Positions 57,101 through 64,000 of a stretch of DNA of 64,000 bases are shown here, one piece after another; the first letter of the stretch is position 1, and every line of letters begins with the position of its first letter. The position numbers were made by a program, and so were the translations under genes. The DNA is taken from NCBI RefSeq assembly GCF_025499605.1, contig NZ_JAFMVC010000017.1, positions 1-64,000 on the forward strand, in the 5' to 3' direction. The DNA comes from Carboxylicivirga litoralis (lineage in GTDB: Bacteria > Bacteroidota > Bacteroidia > Bacteroidales > Marinilabiliaceae). The notes under the pieces are model-generated. The model was not told the DNA's origin, ran no database searches, and saw only the letters and a program-made list of their open reading frames with translations.

Positions 57101-57326
57101 AAGAAAACACCAGATTAGTATTACTATCTGGTACTTCGAGCGAGAATTTTCCCTCAAAATCGGTTATAGTTCCCTGCGTTGTTCCTTCAATAACGATGGA
57201 AACGCCCGGTAAAGGCTGATTTGTATCATCCTTTACGGTTCCGGTTATTGTTTTTTCCTGTGCATAACTCCAGTGAGCCATGAGGAATAATACAATAACT
57301 CCAAATAATCGCAGATTCAAATTCAT
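54120..57326 (-). CDS. SusC/RagA-family TonB-dependent outer-membrane transporter
   Basis: Imports mannan oligosaccharides with SusD, powered by TonB. The protein has 1068 residues from Met 57326, which opens the signal peptide (MNLNLRLFGVIVLFLMAHWS). A carboxypeptidase-like N-terminal domain (KTITGTVKDDTNQPLPGVSI) is followed by the TonB box region (LDEVVVVGYGTMKK), plug (VRGQSTVNAGAEPLYVIDGV, GSQGANGVIIITTKRG) and a barrel ending in VFTFGLSVSF. Its promoter is likely in the gap upstream, so it is the first gene of the surface operon. Confidence 0.96.
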   Translation of the reverse strand: MNLNLRLFGVIVLFLMAHWSYAQEKTITGTVKDDTNQPLPGVSIVIEGTTQGTITDFEGKFSLEVPDSNTNLVFSFIGFEAQVINVSNQTTLNVRMVPDTKDLDEVVVVGYGTMKKSDLSGASVSLDADKLVAAGIANIDQALKGRAAGVTAVSTTGQPGGAVSIRVRGQSTVNAGAEPLYVIDGVPMQNTSTGGHDLGLGDALGNAPTSGVSPLSKLNPNDIVSMEILKDASATAIYGSQGANGVIIITTKRGKEGDAKFNYEGSYGVQRQNSLIDIMNLREFAEFSNSVAAQTNGREERPEFLDPSLLGHGTDWQESIFQIAPIQQHQVNVSGGSDKLKYYVSGGYLNQEGTVIGTEFERFSFRTNLDAQLKDWLKMGVNVNYSQTDERLGLADSEAGIIRIALQTTPDMPIYNMDGSYASIFREGQTSQPNAIGMAMDDDNFLNRNSFGSTVFFDATILKDLVLHTEGTLNLDFSKAEVFRPTIVYGNWERSINSMRAQNNKNTFWQVKNYLTYSKTFGKHSGTVMIGQDMWENSYEYESVYNTNLPSNDIQNPQLGDGTPQITYGFGSAANASYFGRLTYNYDNRYMMTYTYRRDGSSNFGPENRWAGFHSFAGSWRFSNESFMEWAQQYLTNGKLRVGWGQVGNQNIGGYLWGASISKMDTGLGAGYRQSNIANPYIQWEKQEQINIGLDLTLFNFADLVVEVYDKTSKDMLMPLQLPSYMGTRGNASSALAAPWGNFGEINNKGLEVSLTTHNFKGNFTWDTDFQISFNRNKLVALDGTPSAHIEGYGQWSDVVSLTEVGDPLFNFYGYVTDGVYQDLEDLQNSPKPTGYPSDGVFGINTTTYVGDLKFKDISGPDGKPDGIIDSYDRTTIGSPMPDFTFGFNNTFSYKNFDMSIFINGSYGNDVMNYTAISLSSMKSLFTNQLDVVNDRARLEPIDGNYEGIWWDDVTNVRVANTGTDVPRATGTDPNDNDRISDRYIEDGSFIRIKNITLGYTLPKNVIERIRLSNARVYASVENLATFTKYTGFDPEVGASTQSANVFGLDNGRYPSPQVFTFGLSVSF

Positions 57327-57389
57327 AAAAACTTTTTTAATTAATAGATTTGATTCACTTATTGTATTTATTACACTTTGAAATTTTAA

Positions 57390-57397
57390 CAAATTTA
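57390..57397 (-). promoter_or_regulatory. Possible SusC promoter -7 element
   Basis: The minus strand reads TAAATTTG, matching TAnnTTTG, 64 bp upstream of the SusC start. The -33 part is not clear. Confidence 0.4.
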
Positions 57398-57512
57398 AAC
57401 ACATTACTTAGTAGAATACTATACTATTTTATCAATAACATGTACTTTTCACTTGAGAGTAATGTGCAGTTTTCTTATTAAATGAGTTTACATTTTAACG
57501 ACACTTCTGAAA

Positions 57513-57552
57513 TCAACTCTGATTATTAATCTTTATTTATAACCAGAGTTGA
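57513..57552. repeat. Inverted repeat upstream of the SusC gene
   Basis: TCAACTCTG and CAGAGTTGA pair perfectly, and inner TTAT/ATAA extend the stem. No T tract follows, so a terminator for GH2 is unlikely; an operator or processing site is possible. It lies about 190 bp before the SusC start. Confidence 0.5.
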
Positions 57553-57606
57553 TAATATCTAAGCATCAAATATCTGTTCTTTTTTACCAAAAGATGTGTT
57601 GATTTG

Positions 57607-60183
57607 TTAACGTCTTATGTATCTAAAGTTAACTTTATCATAAGTTACTGGAACATCACTATTTAACACTTTAACCCTTTTAGTTTGACCAGGTAAAATA
57701 TCAAAATAATTGTCGCTTAAAACTAAACCAGAGCGTTCGTCATACAGGTATAAACTTCTTACCAGTTTTTTAGAACTAACATCAATAAAAGTATCATCAC
57801 CGTCCGTTGTGACCGAAATATTTAAATCAACATCTGGTAAATTTAAGTCTTTGGCATGTTTAAAATAATGGTACTTAGAACTAACGTTTTTGTGTTCGTC
57901 TTCTATTTTTAGAACCAAAACATCGTACTTTTTATTCAAACCTTTAATATCGATTAAGCTTAAAGGTTCGAGTTGTGTGCAAGTGTTGGCATTAATCGTG
58001 ATTTCACGTGAAGCCTCATAAACTTTGTTTCCATCAAAATCTATAACTTCAATTTTCAAAGTTGCCTCTTTACTTTCTAACAAATCAGAAACAACATACA
58101 ACTCCACCCTATCTTCGGCATTCACCGCACTAATCATGATGGGCTTAAATGCATCGCGAACAGCATAGTGCATCGCTTTCCACTTGTGATAATAATCGGT
58201 ACTACTCCAGCTAGCCACTGGCCAGCAATCGTTAATTTGCCAATATAGTGAACCCATACAATAAGGCATGGCCCGACGATGCGCTTCAATACCCATTCTC
58301 ATTCCATGAGCCTGCAACACCTGGCTCATATACAAAAACTGTTCAAAATCATCAGGCACCTTGTAATACCAGCTCATGTATTCTTTTATCCGTAAGTTTC
58401 CAATACCACTACGTTGATGGGCAGCCATTACATCTGATTCAATATCATAATCTTCTGGTTTCGTATAGGTTTTCACCGTTTCAAAATCAGGAAAAGACTG
58501 AAAGCCAAATTCACTCATAAAACGTGATTTGTATTTATCGAAGTCTTTAAATGGATGTAAACCATGCCACACACCCCAGTAATGCATATCGCCCGAAGTG
58601 GTTTCGTAGCTGGCATGTTCCTCCGGATTATATCCAGACTGTGGTGATGATGGCCAATAATCAACATGAGCTGTATAATCATTAATCACATCAGGTAATA
58701 CCTTATGAAAGATATCCAGGTATGCCTTTTGAATCTCCTCTTGTTGAGCCGGTGTATAACGCTGTTTCCAGCCCCAGCCTCCTTCACCGTAATGATGCCA
58801 GGCTGTATTAATTTCATTATTACCGCACCAAAGCACAATAGAAGGGTGATTGCGCAAGCGCTTAACATTATCGATCGCTTCATGCTTAATATTATCAAGC
58901 ATGGCCTCATCACCAGGATACATAGAGCAGGCAAACATAAAATCCTGCCACACCATAATCCCATTCCGATCGCACAACTCGTAGAAGTAGTCGTTTTCGT
59001 AAATCCCTCCGCCCCAAATACGCAACATATTCATATTGGCATCAACGGCATCGGCTACCACTTTGTCGTAATCGTCTTTTGAAACACGTGGCAAAAAGTT
59101 ATCGTTTGGAATATAGTTGGCTCCTTTGGCAAAAACGCGAACGCCATTTAACTCAAACAAGAATGATTCTCCAAATTCATCCTTTTCGCGAACTAACTTC
59201 ACTGAACGCAACCCTGTTGAAACGGTTTTTTCCGCTAATATTTTCGACTTCTCTTTAACCTGAATATCAAAATCATACACATGAGCCTCGCCAAGCCCTT
59301 TGCTCCACCACAATTGCGGGTTTTGAATTTCAAAAGCCACTGCTGACTGATTCATTCCTTTTGCCAAACTTAACTCCTGATGAGCCAGAATATTTTCGTT
59401 ATTCTTAATGATCACATCCACATGCACAGCAGCTTCTGATTCAATTTCGATATCGGCAACAAGCTTTGCGAGCTCCGAAGTTACTAAGGGTTGCTTAATG
59501 TAGACCGATTTCAATCGTAATTGATTCCAACTGCGTAACTCTACATTGCGCCAGATGCCAGACGTCACAAAACGTGGGCCCCAATCCCACCCATAATGAT
59601 AACCGGCTTTACGGGTGAAAACAGACACTTTCTTATCTTCTAATCCGCCATTCTTCGACTGATCGTTGGTGGCTGGATACGAATAACTGGCCGCTTCATA
59701 AAGTTCAAGACCTTTTTTAATTGGCGAATGCAAATACACTTTCAAGTGATTTTCACCCAGGCGAATAAAGTCTTTAACATCAACCGTCCATTCGCGGTGC
59801 ATATTATTAGTCTCCTTTATTAACTTCCCGTTCAGAAAAATATCAGCATAGGTATCAAGGCCATAAAAGTGCAACTCAACACGGTCGTTTTGCATGGTGG
59901 AATTACTAACCTCAAAACTTGTTTGATAGGCCCAATCCTTTTTATCGATCCATTGCAAATCACTTTCATTAGTCCGATAAAAAGGATCCTCGATTTGGCC
60001 ATTATTGAGTAAATCGGTATGAATCGTTCCCGGAACAGTGGCATTTCCACTATGATCGCCATCCACTTCCTGATACGTCCATCCTTGATCAACAATCTGA
60101 ACCGTCATATTTTCTGTATTTGAGGGCTGACAAGCTATCAGCATTATTAAGCTAATGCCTAGCAGTAGATTTTTTTTCATCAT
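57607..60183 (-). CDS. GH2 beta-mannosidase, lipoprotein
   Basis: An 858-residue exo-enzyme releasing mannose from mannooligosaccharides. Lipoprotein signal (LLLGISLIMLIACQ). N-terminal sugar-binding domain (YRTNESDLQWIDKKDWAYQT), Ig-like domain, then TIM barrel with catalytic acid Glu457 in LWCGNNEINT and nucleophile Glu558 in SEFGFQSFP; PYCMGSLYWQINDCWPVASW is typical of beta-mannosidases. It is co-directional with the symporter (19 nt) and lies before the SusC promoter region. Periplasmic action is likely. Confidence 0.94.
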   Translation of the reverse strand: MMKKNLLLGISLIMLIACQPSNTENMTVQIVDQGWTYQEVDGDHSGNATVPGTIHTDLLNNGQIEDPFYRTNESDLQWIDKKDWAYQTSFEVSNSTMQNDRVELHFYGLDTYADIFLNGKLIKETNNMHREWTVDVKDFIRLGENHLKVYLHSPIKKGLELYEAASYSYPATNDQSKNGGLEDKKVSVFTRKAGYHYGWDWGPRFVTSGIWRNVELRSWNQLRLKSVYIKQPLVTSELAKLVADIEIESEAAVHVDVIIKNNENILAHQELSLAKGMNQSAVAFEIQNPQLWWSKGLGEAHVYDFDIQVKEKSKILAEKTVSTGLRSVKLVREKDEFGESFLFELNGVRVFAKGANYIPNDNFLPRVSKDDYDKVVADAVDANMNMLRIWGGGIYENDYFYELCDRNGIMVWQDFMFACSMYPGDEAMLDNIKHEAIDNVKRLRNHPSIVLWCGNNEINTAWHHYGEGGWGWKQRYTPAQQEEIQKAYLDIFHKVLPDVINDYTAHVDYWPSSPQSGYNPEEHASYETTSGDMHYWGVWHGLHPFKDFDKYKSRFMSEFGFQSFPDFETVKTYTKPEDYDIESDVMAAHQRSGIGNLRIKEYMSWYYKVPDDFEQFLYMSQVLQAHGMRMGIEAHRRAMPYCMGSLYWQINDCWPVASWSSTDYYHKWKAMHYAVRDAFKPIMISAVNAEDRVELYVVSDLLESKEATLKIEVIDFDGNKVYEASREITINANTCTQLEPLSLIDIKGLNKKYDVLVLKIEDEHKNVSSKYHYFKHAKDLNLPDVDLNISVTTDGDDTFIDVSSKKLVRSLYLYDERSGLVLSDNYFDILPGQTKRVKVLNSDVPVTYDKVNFRYIRR

Positions 60184-60202
60184 TAAATCGTTTAATTCGT
60201 AA

Positions 60203-61579
60203 TTATTCAGCGTTTCTTCGCTGATCTAATTCGGCATTAATGCTTACCATTTTCTTGTCGTTTAGCGAGTATAACATCATAACCAAACCAGACAAAAGAG
60301 CTGCTCCTCCCGGCACAAAGCTCATCATGTATTTAATGCCTTTAATGGTTTCGGCCGACTGATCAACATTGGCTTCAAAACCGTAGAATGCCAGGAGCCA
60401 TAAAGTAATGGAGCCACCAATGGTCCATCCTAGTTTTTGTGACATGCTTGATGCTGAAAACACCAAACCAGTTGCCCTTCTTCCTGTTTTCCACTCCGAG
60501 AAATCAGCCGCATCGGCATACATCGACCATAACAATGGAAAAACGATACCGGCACAGAAACTAATCAAGCCTTGCAAGGTATAGATCAACCACAAGTTAT
60601 TTTTACCGACGAAAAAGAAGAAACCACTTAAAATAGCAGCACAAAACATGGCATACATAAATGTCTTGCGTTTACCCAATACCGACGAAACCGACTTGGC
60701 CATTATAACCCCTATCATGTTAGTAGCCTGGCCTAAAAACAAGTATAATGTACTGAACGTAAAAGTGGCACTTGTCCACGATAGCGCTACATCATCGCTG
60801 ATAAAGTATTTGAAATAATATAGAGTTACGCCATCGCGCACCGAGTTAAAAACCAAAGTAGCCACTCCGGCTCCCAATAATACAAACCAGGGAATATTAC
60901 CAACCAGATTCTTTAAGTCTTCTTTCAGGTTATTCTTCTGTTCTTTGGGCGGTGAAATGCGTTCGCGTGTCCAGCTGAAGGTTAATAAAAACATGATAAT
61001 AACAAGACAGCCCACTACCACCATTGTTAACTGATAAGCAGTAGTTACGGCCACCACATTTTTAAAACCATCAACCAAAGGTTGATAAATCAACACCACA
61101 AGAATGCTACCCGCAAAAGCAAAAGCCATGCGATAAGAAGCAAATAAGGTCCGGTCGTTGGATTTAGGCGACATCACCCCTAACAAACTGGCATAAGGCA
61201 CATTGATAGCGGTATACACCATCATCATAAGCGTGTATGTAATATAAGCATATATCAACTTACCTGTAAGTCCTAAATCAGGTGTTGTAAACATTAAAAC
61301 ACCCACAACACCAAACGGAACAGCCACCCACAACAGGTAAGGCCGGAATTTCCCCCATTTGGTGGTTGTGCGATCACAAAGCACGCCCATCAAAGGGTCG
61401 TTGGCTGTATCCCAAATGCGGGTTGCCAAAAACATCGTTCCCACCGCAGCTGCTGAAATTCCGAAGACATCGGTGTAAAAAAACGGTAAGAATATGGAGA
61501 ATATCTTCCAGAACATGGAGGAAGCTGCATCACCAAAACCATAACCGATTTTCTCTCTTAAAGTAACTTTATCTGACAT
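60203..61579 (-). CDS. GPH-family sugar:cation symporter
   Basis: A 458-residue inner-membrane transporter of the glycoside-pentoside-hexuronide (MelB-like, MFS) type, with about twelve transmembrane helices. Markers: REKIGYGFGDAASSMFW at the start, GVLCDRTTTKWGKFRPYLLW (the MFS loop 2-3 motif), the middle RERISPPKEQ loop and the DAADFSEWKTGRRATGLVFS motif near the end. In mannan loci this protein imports mannobiose. The start Met at 61579 is preferred; Met 61597 adds six residues. Flanked by GH130 and GH2. Confidence 0.92.
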   Translation of the reverse strand: MSDKVTLREKIGYGFGDAASSMFWKIFSIFLPFFYTDVFGISAAAVGTMFLATRIWDTANDPLMGVLCDRTTTKWGKFRPYLLWVAVPFGVVGVLMFTTPDLGLTGKLIYAYITYTLMMMVYTAINVPYASLLGVMSPKSNDRTLFASYRMAFAFAGSILVVLIYQPLVDGFKNVVAVTTAYQLTMVVVGCLVIIMFLLTFSWTRERISPPKEQKNNLKEDLKNLVGNIPWFVLLGAGVATLVFNSVRDGVTLYYFKYFISDDVALSWTSATFTFSTLYLFLGQATNMIGVIMAKSVSSVLGKRKTFMYAMFCAAILSGFFFFVGKNNLWLIYTLQGLISFCAGIVFPLLWSMYADAADFSEWKTGRRATGLVFSASSMSQKLGWTIGGSITLWLLAFYGFEANVDQSAETIKGIKYMMSFVPGGAALLSGLVMMLYSLNDKKMVSINAELDQRRNAE

Positions 61580-61624
61580 GTTTATTTGTTGAATCATTTA
61601 GTTGTTGAACTGCAGAATCGAGGT

Positions 61625-62818
61625 TCATTTCAATAAATGCATGAATTCCTTATTCTTATCAACCAGCTCATTGATGGTTTGCACGCTTAAGTGCGAGTGA
61701 AGCTTATCTTCGGGCGAGTTGAGGCAATAATCCACCAATTGGTCGATGGTTGTTGTCGCCACATGCATGCGCGTATCCGAAGCTGCATAATAAATGTATA
61801 AAGTGCCATCATCATCGGCAATCCACCCGTTAGAAAACACCACATTAGACACATCACCCACCCGTTCATCTTTCATTGGGGCAATAAAGTGGCCGTTGGG
61901 CTTATGCGTAACGACCCAAGGTTTTTCCAAATCAGTCATAAACACATATAAGGTATAGCGCAAACCGGCCGCTGTATTGCGTACACCGTGTGCCAGTTGC
62001 AACCATCCCTTCGCGGTTTTGATTGGCGCCGGTCCCAGTCCGTTCTTTACTTCGTAAATGGTGTGATAAGTCTTGGCATCCACAATCACCTCTTCTTTAA
62101 CCTCCGGCTGTTCAATGGACTCCGATAATCCAAAACCAATGCCTCCACCTTTGCCTGTATCGATAAAACCATCTTGCGGACGCGTGTAGAAGGCATATTT
62201 ACCCTCAATTAAATGCGGAAACAACACCACATTGCGCTGCTGACCACTTGTAGAAATTAAATCAGGTAAACGCTCCCACGTTTTTAAGTCTTTGGTGCGG
62301 GCGATGCCGGCCGCGGCAACTGCACTACTGGTATCGCCTTCGGGAGCTAACGGGTCTTTTCGTTCGGTGCAAAAAACACCATAAATCCATCCATCGTCGT
62401 GCTGCGTCAGGCGCATATCATACACGTTAGTATCCGGCTTATCGGTTTGTGGTAATGTAATGGGTTTATCCCAAAACCGAAAACCATCGATGCCATTGTC
62501 ACTTTCGGCAACAGCAAAAAATGATTTACGGTCGTTACCTTCCACGCGTACCACCAACAAATACTTGCCATCCAGCTTTATCGCACCTGCGTTAAAGGCG
62601 GCATTAAAGCCAATGCGCTCCATCAGGTAGGGATTGGTGGCTTCGTTCAGATCGTATCGCCAGTGAATCGGCACATGATTGCGCGTTAGTATGGGGCGCT
62701 TATATCGTGTATAGATACCGTTTTCGCTAAATAATGCTTTATTTGGTTTTGAAATCAGTTTGTTATGTTTCTTTTTAATCGCTTCCAAACGCGGTTCAAA
62801 TGACATCATGCTCTTCAT
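61625..62818 (-). CDS. GH130 mannosylglucose phosphorylase
   Basis: Cytoplasmic phosphorylase splitting 4-O-beta-mannosyl-glucose into mannose-1-phosphate and glucose. The protein has 397 residues without signal peptide. The five-bladed propeller has the conserved Asp134 in [12 protein letters not shown], which would be Asp131 if translation begins at Met4, as reported in the B. fragilis enzyme (from memory). Other blocks: [37 protein letters not shown] (phosphate/sugar site) and [15 protein letters not shown]130 subfamily 1 is favoured by length. It lies between GH26 and the symporter and pairs with the epimerase at 44683. Confidence 0.93.
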   Translation of the reverse strand: MKSMMSFEPRLEAIKKKHNKLISKPNKALFSENGIYTRYKRPILTRNHVPIHWRYDLNEATNPYLMERIGFNAAFNAGAIKLDGKYLLVVRVEGNDRKSFFAVAESDNGIDGFRFWDKPITLPQTDKPDTNVYDMRLTQHDDGWIYGVFCTERKDPLAPEGDTSSAVAAAGIARTKDLKTWERLPDLISTSGQQRNVVLFPHLIEGKYAFYTRPQDGFIDTGKGGGIGFGLSESIEQPEVKEEVIVDAKTYHTIYEVKNGLGPAPIKTAKGWLQLAHGVRNTAAGLRYTLYVFMTDLEKPWVVTHKPNGHFIAPMKDERVGDVSNVVFSNGWIADDDGTLYIYYAASDTRMHVATTTIDQLVDYCLNSPEDKLHSHLSVQTINELVDKNKEFMHLLK

Positions 62819-62828
62819 TATTAAACTA

Positions 62829-63929
62829 TTATTCCATTGTTTTTTTATACTCCGTCAGGTCATTGAGCAACCATACATTTTCGCGTGCCAACATTTCTTT
62901 AGCGTATATAGCTGATGCGTGCTCGGGATAAGGAAAGAAGAAATGTTTTAAAGGATCGTTGCGCCACACCAGCGTATAACTGATATTGGATGCTACTTTT
63001 GGATCGGCCAGAACAACGCCTAATTTACTCATATACCAGGTTGAATCAGGTATATTTTCATAACCCGTTTCTGTTAGGGCCGATACTTTGTCCGTTTTGT
63101 TGGCATAATCAATAACGATGTGCAGTTTGCGAATGGCTTCGTCTAATAAGCCATCGGTATATAAATCGTAATAGTTATCCATTCCGACCACATCAACATA
63201 CTCATCGCCCGGATACCAGGTCAGGTATTCTTCAATGGTATTGAAGTTACGATCAGGCGAATAGGCCACCAACATCTGGTCCACACCTTTTTCGTTACGC
63301 AGGTAATCAACCGTAAACCGGAATAAAGCTTTGAAATCTTCAGCAGTGCAGCTATTAACGCCCCACCAAAACCAGGTTCCATCCATCTCGTGCCATGGAC
63401 GAAAAATAAAAGGCACTTTAACACCTTCAGGTGTTACAATACTATTGAGGTAACCGGCCAAAACATCCATATCTTTTTTAAAGGCCTCGTGATATTCACC
63501 TCCCGGAATAATCTTTTCAACCACCCGGGTTTCAGTGTTCCACGAATCCACCCTATCGATAACCGCAAAGGGATGCCAGCTAATGGTGTTGATGCCGCCT
63601 TGCTGATAGGCTGTTACGGCATAGCGTCTGATGTCATCGAAATAAACGGTGTCGAGATTCGCTTTAACACCTTTTTCAATACCACCCAACTCCCATCCAA
63701 ATACGGCAGGATAATCACCAGTGACACGTTTCACATCGGAATTGCCTTCTACATTGTTCCAATAATAACCGTAGGCATAGGTGTCCTGATGGCCAAATAA
63801 AACAGCTTTGGTTTTTACAGCTTTTAAAGTGTGTAATAATTCCTCCTGGGGACTTAGTTCTTTTTGATGCGCAGGTTGACATGCTATCAAGAAGAATAAC
63901 GAAAGTATAAACAGACTTATTCTTGCCAT
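62829..63929 (-). CDS. GH26 beta-mannanase, lipoprotein
   Basis: A 366-residue endo- or mannobiose-releasing mannanase. Lipoprotein signal [18 protein letters not shown]. Catalytic acid Glu181 in [15 protein letters not shown] and nucleophile Glu287 in LTETGYE; the [13 protein letters not shown] start of the barrel is typical of GH26. No Ig-like domain, unlike the GH26 at 47335, so it is probably periplasmic rather than surface and acts on imported oligomers. It is the first gene visible of this operon and has a good promoter upstream. Confidence 0.94.
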   Translation of the reverse strand: MARISLFILSLFFLIACQPAHQKELSPQEELLHTLKAVKTKAVLFGHQDTYAYGYYWNNVEGNSDVKRVTGDYPAVFGWELGGIEKGVKANLDTVYFDDIRRYAVTAYQQGGINTISWHPFAVIDRVDSWNTETRVVEKIIPGGEYHEAFKKDMDVLAGYLNSIVTPEGVKVPFIFRPWHEMDGTWFWWGVNSCTAEDFKALFRFTVDYLRNEKGVDQMLVAYSPDRNFNTIEEYLTWYPGDEYVDVVGMDNYYDLYTDGLLDEAIRKLHIVIDYANKTDKVSALTETGYENIPDSTWYMSKLGVVLADPKVASNISYTLVWRNDPLKHFFFPYPEHASAIYAKEMLARENVWLLNDLTEYKKTME

Positions 63930-63965
63930 TTTAAGATTGAATATTAGTTAGTGATTTTACAATAG

Positions 63966-63996
63966 CAAATGTAGAGGTGTGTACCCCCTACACCAA
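63966..63996 (-). promoter_or_regulatory. Promoter of the GH26-GH130-symporter-GH2 operon
   Basis: The minus strand has TTG (63996-63994), a 20-bp spacer and TACATTTG (63973-63966), an exact TAnnTTTG match, 37 bp before the GH26 start. The window ends here, so any regulator lies outside. Confidence 0.6.
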
Positions 63997-64000
63997 CTAT

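Noticed and set aside
1-64000. CRISPR array, prophage or intact insertion sequence
   Set aside because: No spaced direct-repeat array, cas gene, phage structural gene, integrase or transposase was seen.

Overview
The window looks like chromosomal DNA of a Bacteroidota member. The evidence is a SusC/SusD pair, promoter elements of the Bacteroidota type (TTTG, then TAnnTTTG), few Shine-Dalgarno sites and many SPII lipoprotein signals. The gene set (mannan utilisation locus, gyrA followed by a TPR gene, fused E1 dehydrogenase) suggests a marine or anaerobic polysaccharide degrader, perhaps of the order Marinilabiliales; that placement is inference.

Layout. 1-8.7 kb: a TPR gene and gyrA on the minus strand, clpC divergent from gyrA, then two more minus-strand TPR proteins. 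8.7-14 kb: the threonine operon thrA - proposed homoserine kinase (alkaline phosphatase/iPGM superfamily) - thrC. A short reading frame with twelve consecutive Thr codons lies between a good promoter and thrA and is read here as a thr leader peptide (attenuator). 14-18.2 kb: mtnA, an orphan xylose-type sugar-binding lipoprotein, two unknown proteins and tRNA-Lys. 18.2-22 kb: a MITE-like inverted-repeat element, pyrD-pyrK, an XRE regulator and about 1 kb without genes, with a recurring ACAAATGT-type motif. 22-26.6 kb: mntP and a minus-strand operon E2 - E1(alpha+beta) - flavodoxin. 26.9-29.4 kb: an M13 metallopeptidase and tRNA-Arg. 29.8-37.3 kb: tetR, then an RND efflux operon (adaptor, pump, crotonase-fold protein, TolC, LytTR protein) with a TetR-type palindrome in front. 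37.4-38.1 kb: an AlkD-like protein.

38.4-63.9 kb is a near-complete mannan utilisation locus, all on the minus strand. From upstream to downstream: GH26, GH130, GPH-type symporter, GH2 beta-mannosidase; then SusC, SusD, two surface glycan-binding proteins, GH26, SGNH esterase, AGE-family epimerase, GH5 (mannanase-like), GH5, GH97, GH43. A coherent route can be inferred: surface enzymes and SusCD capture and cut (galacto/gluco)mannan, the esterase and GH97 remove acetyl and galactosyl decorations, the symporter imports mannobiose, the epimerase converts it to mannosyl-glucose, and GH130 phosphorolyses that to mannose-1-phosphate and glucose.

Most likely new points: the thr leader peptide; the MITE-like repeat with a second partial copy next to the GH97 stop codon; the ACAAATGT motif cluster around the XRE gene and pyrK; an unknown gene (16.9 kb) preceded by GCTTAA direct repeats; and a crotonase-fold protein inside an RND efflux operon. 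No CRISPR array, phage module or intact insertion sequence was seen.
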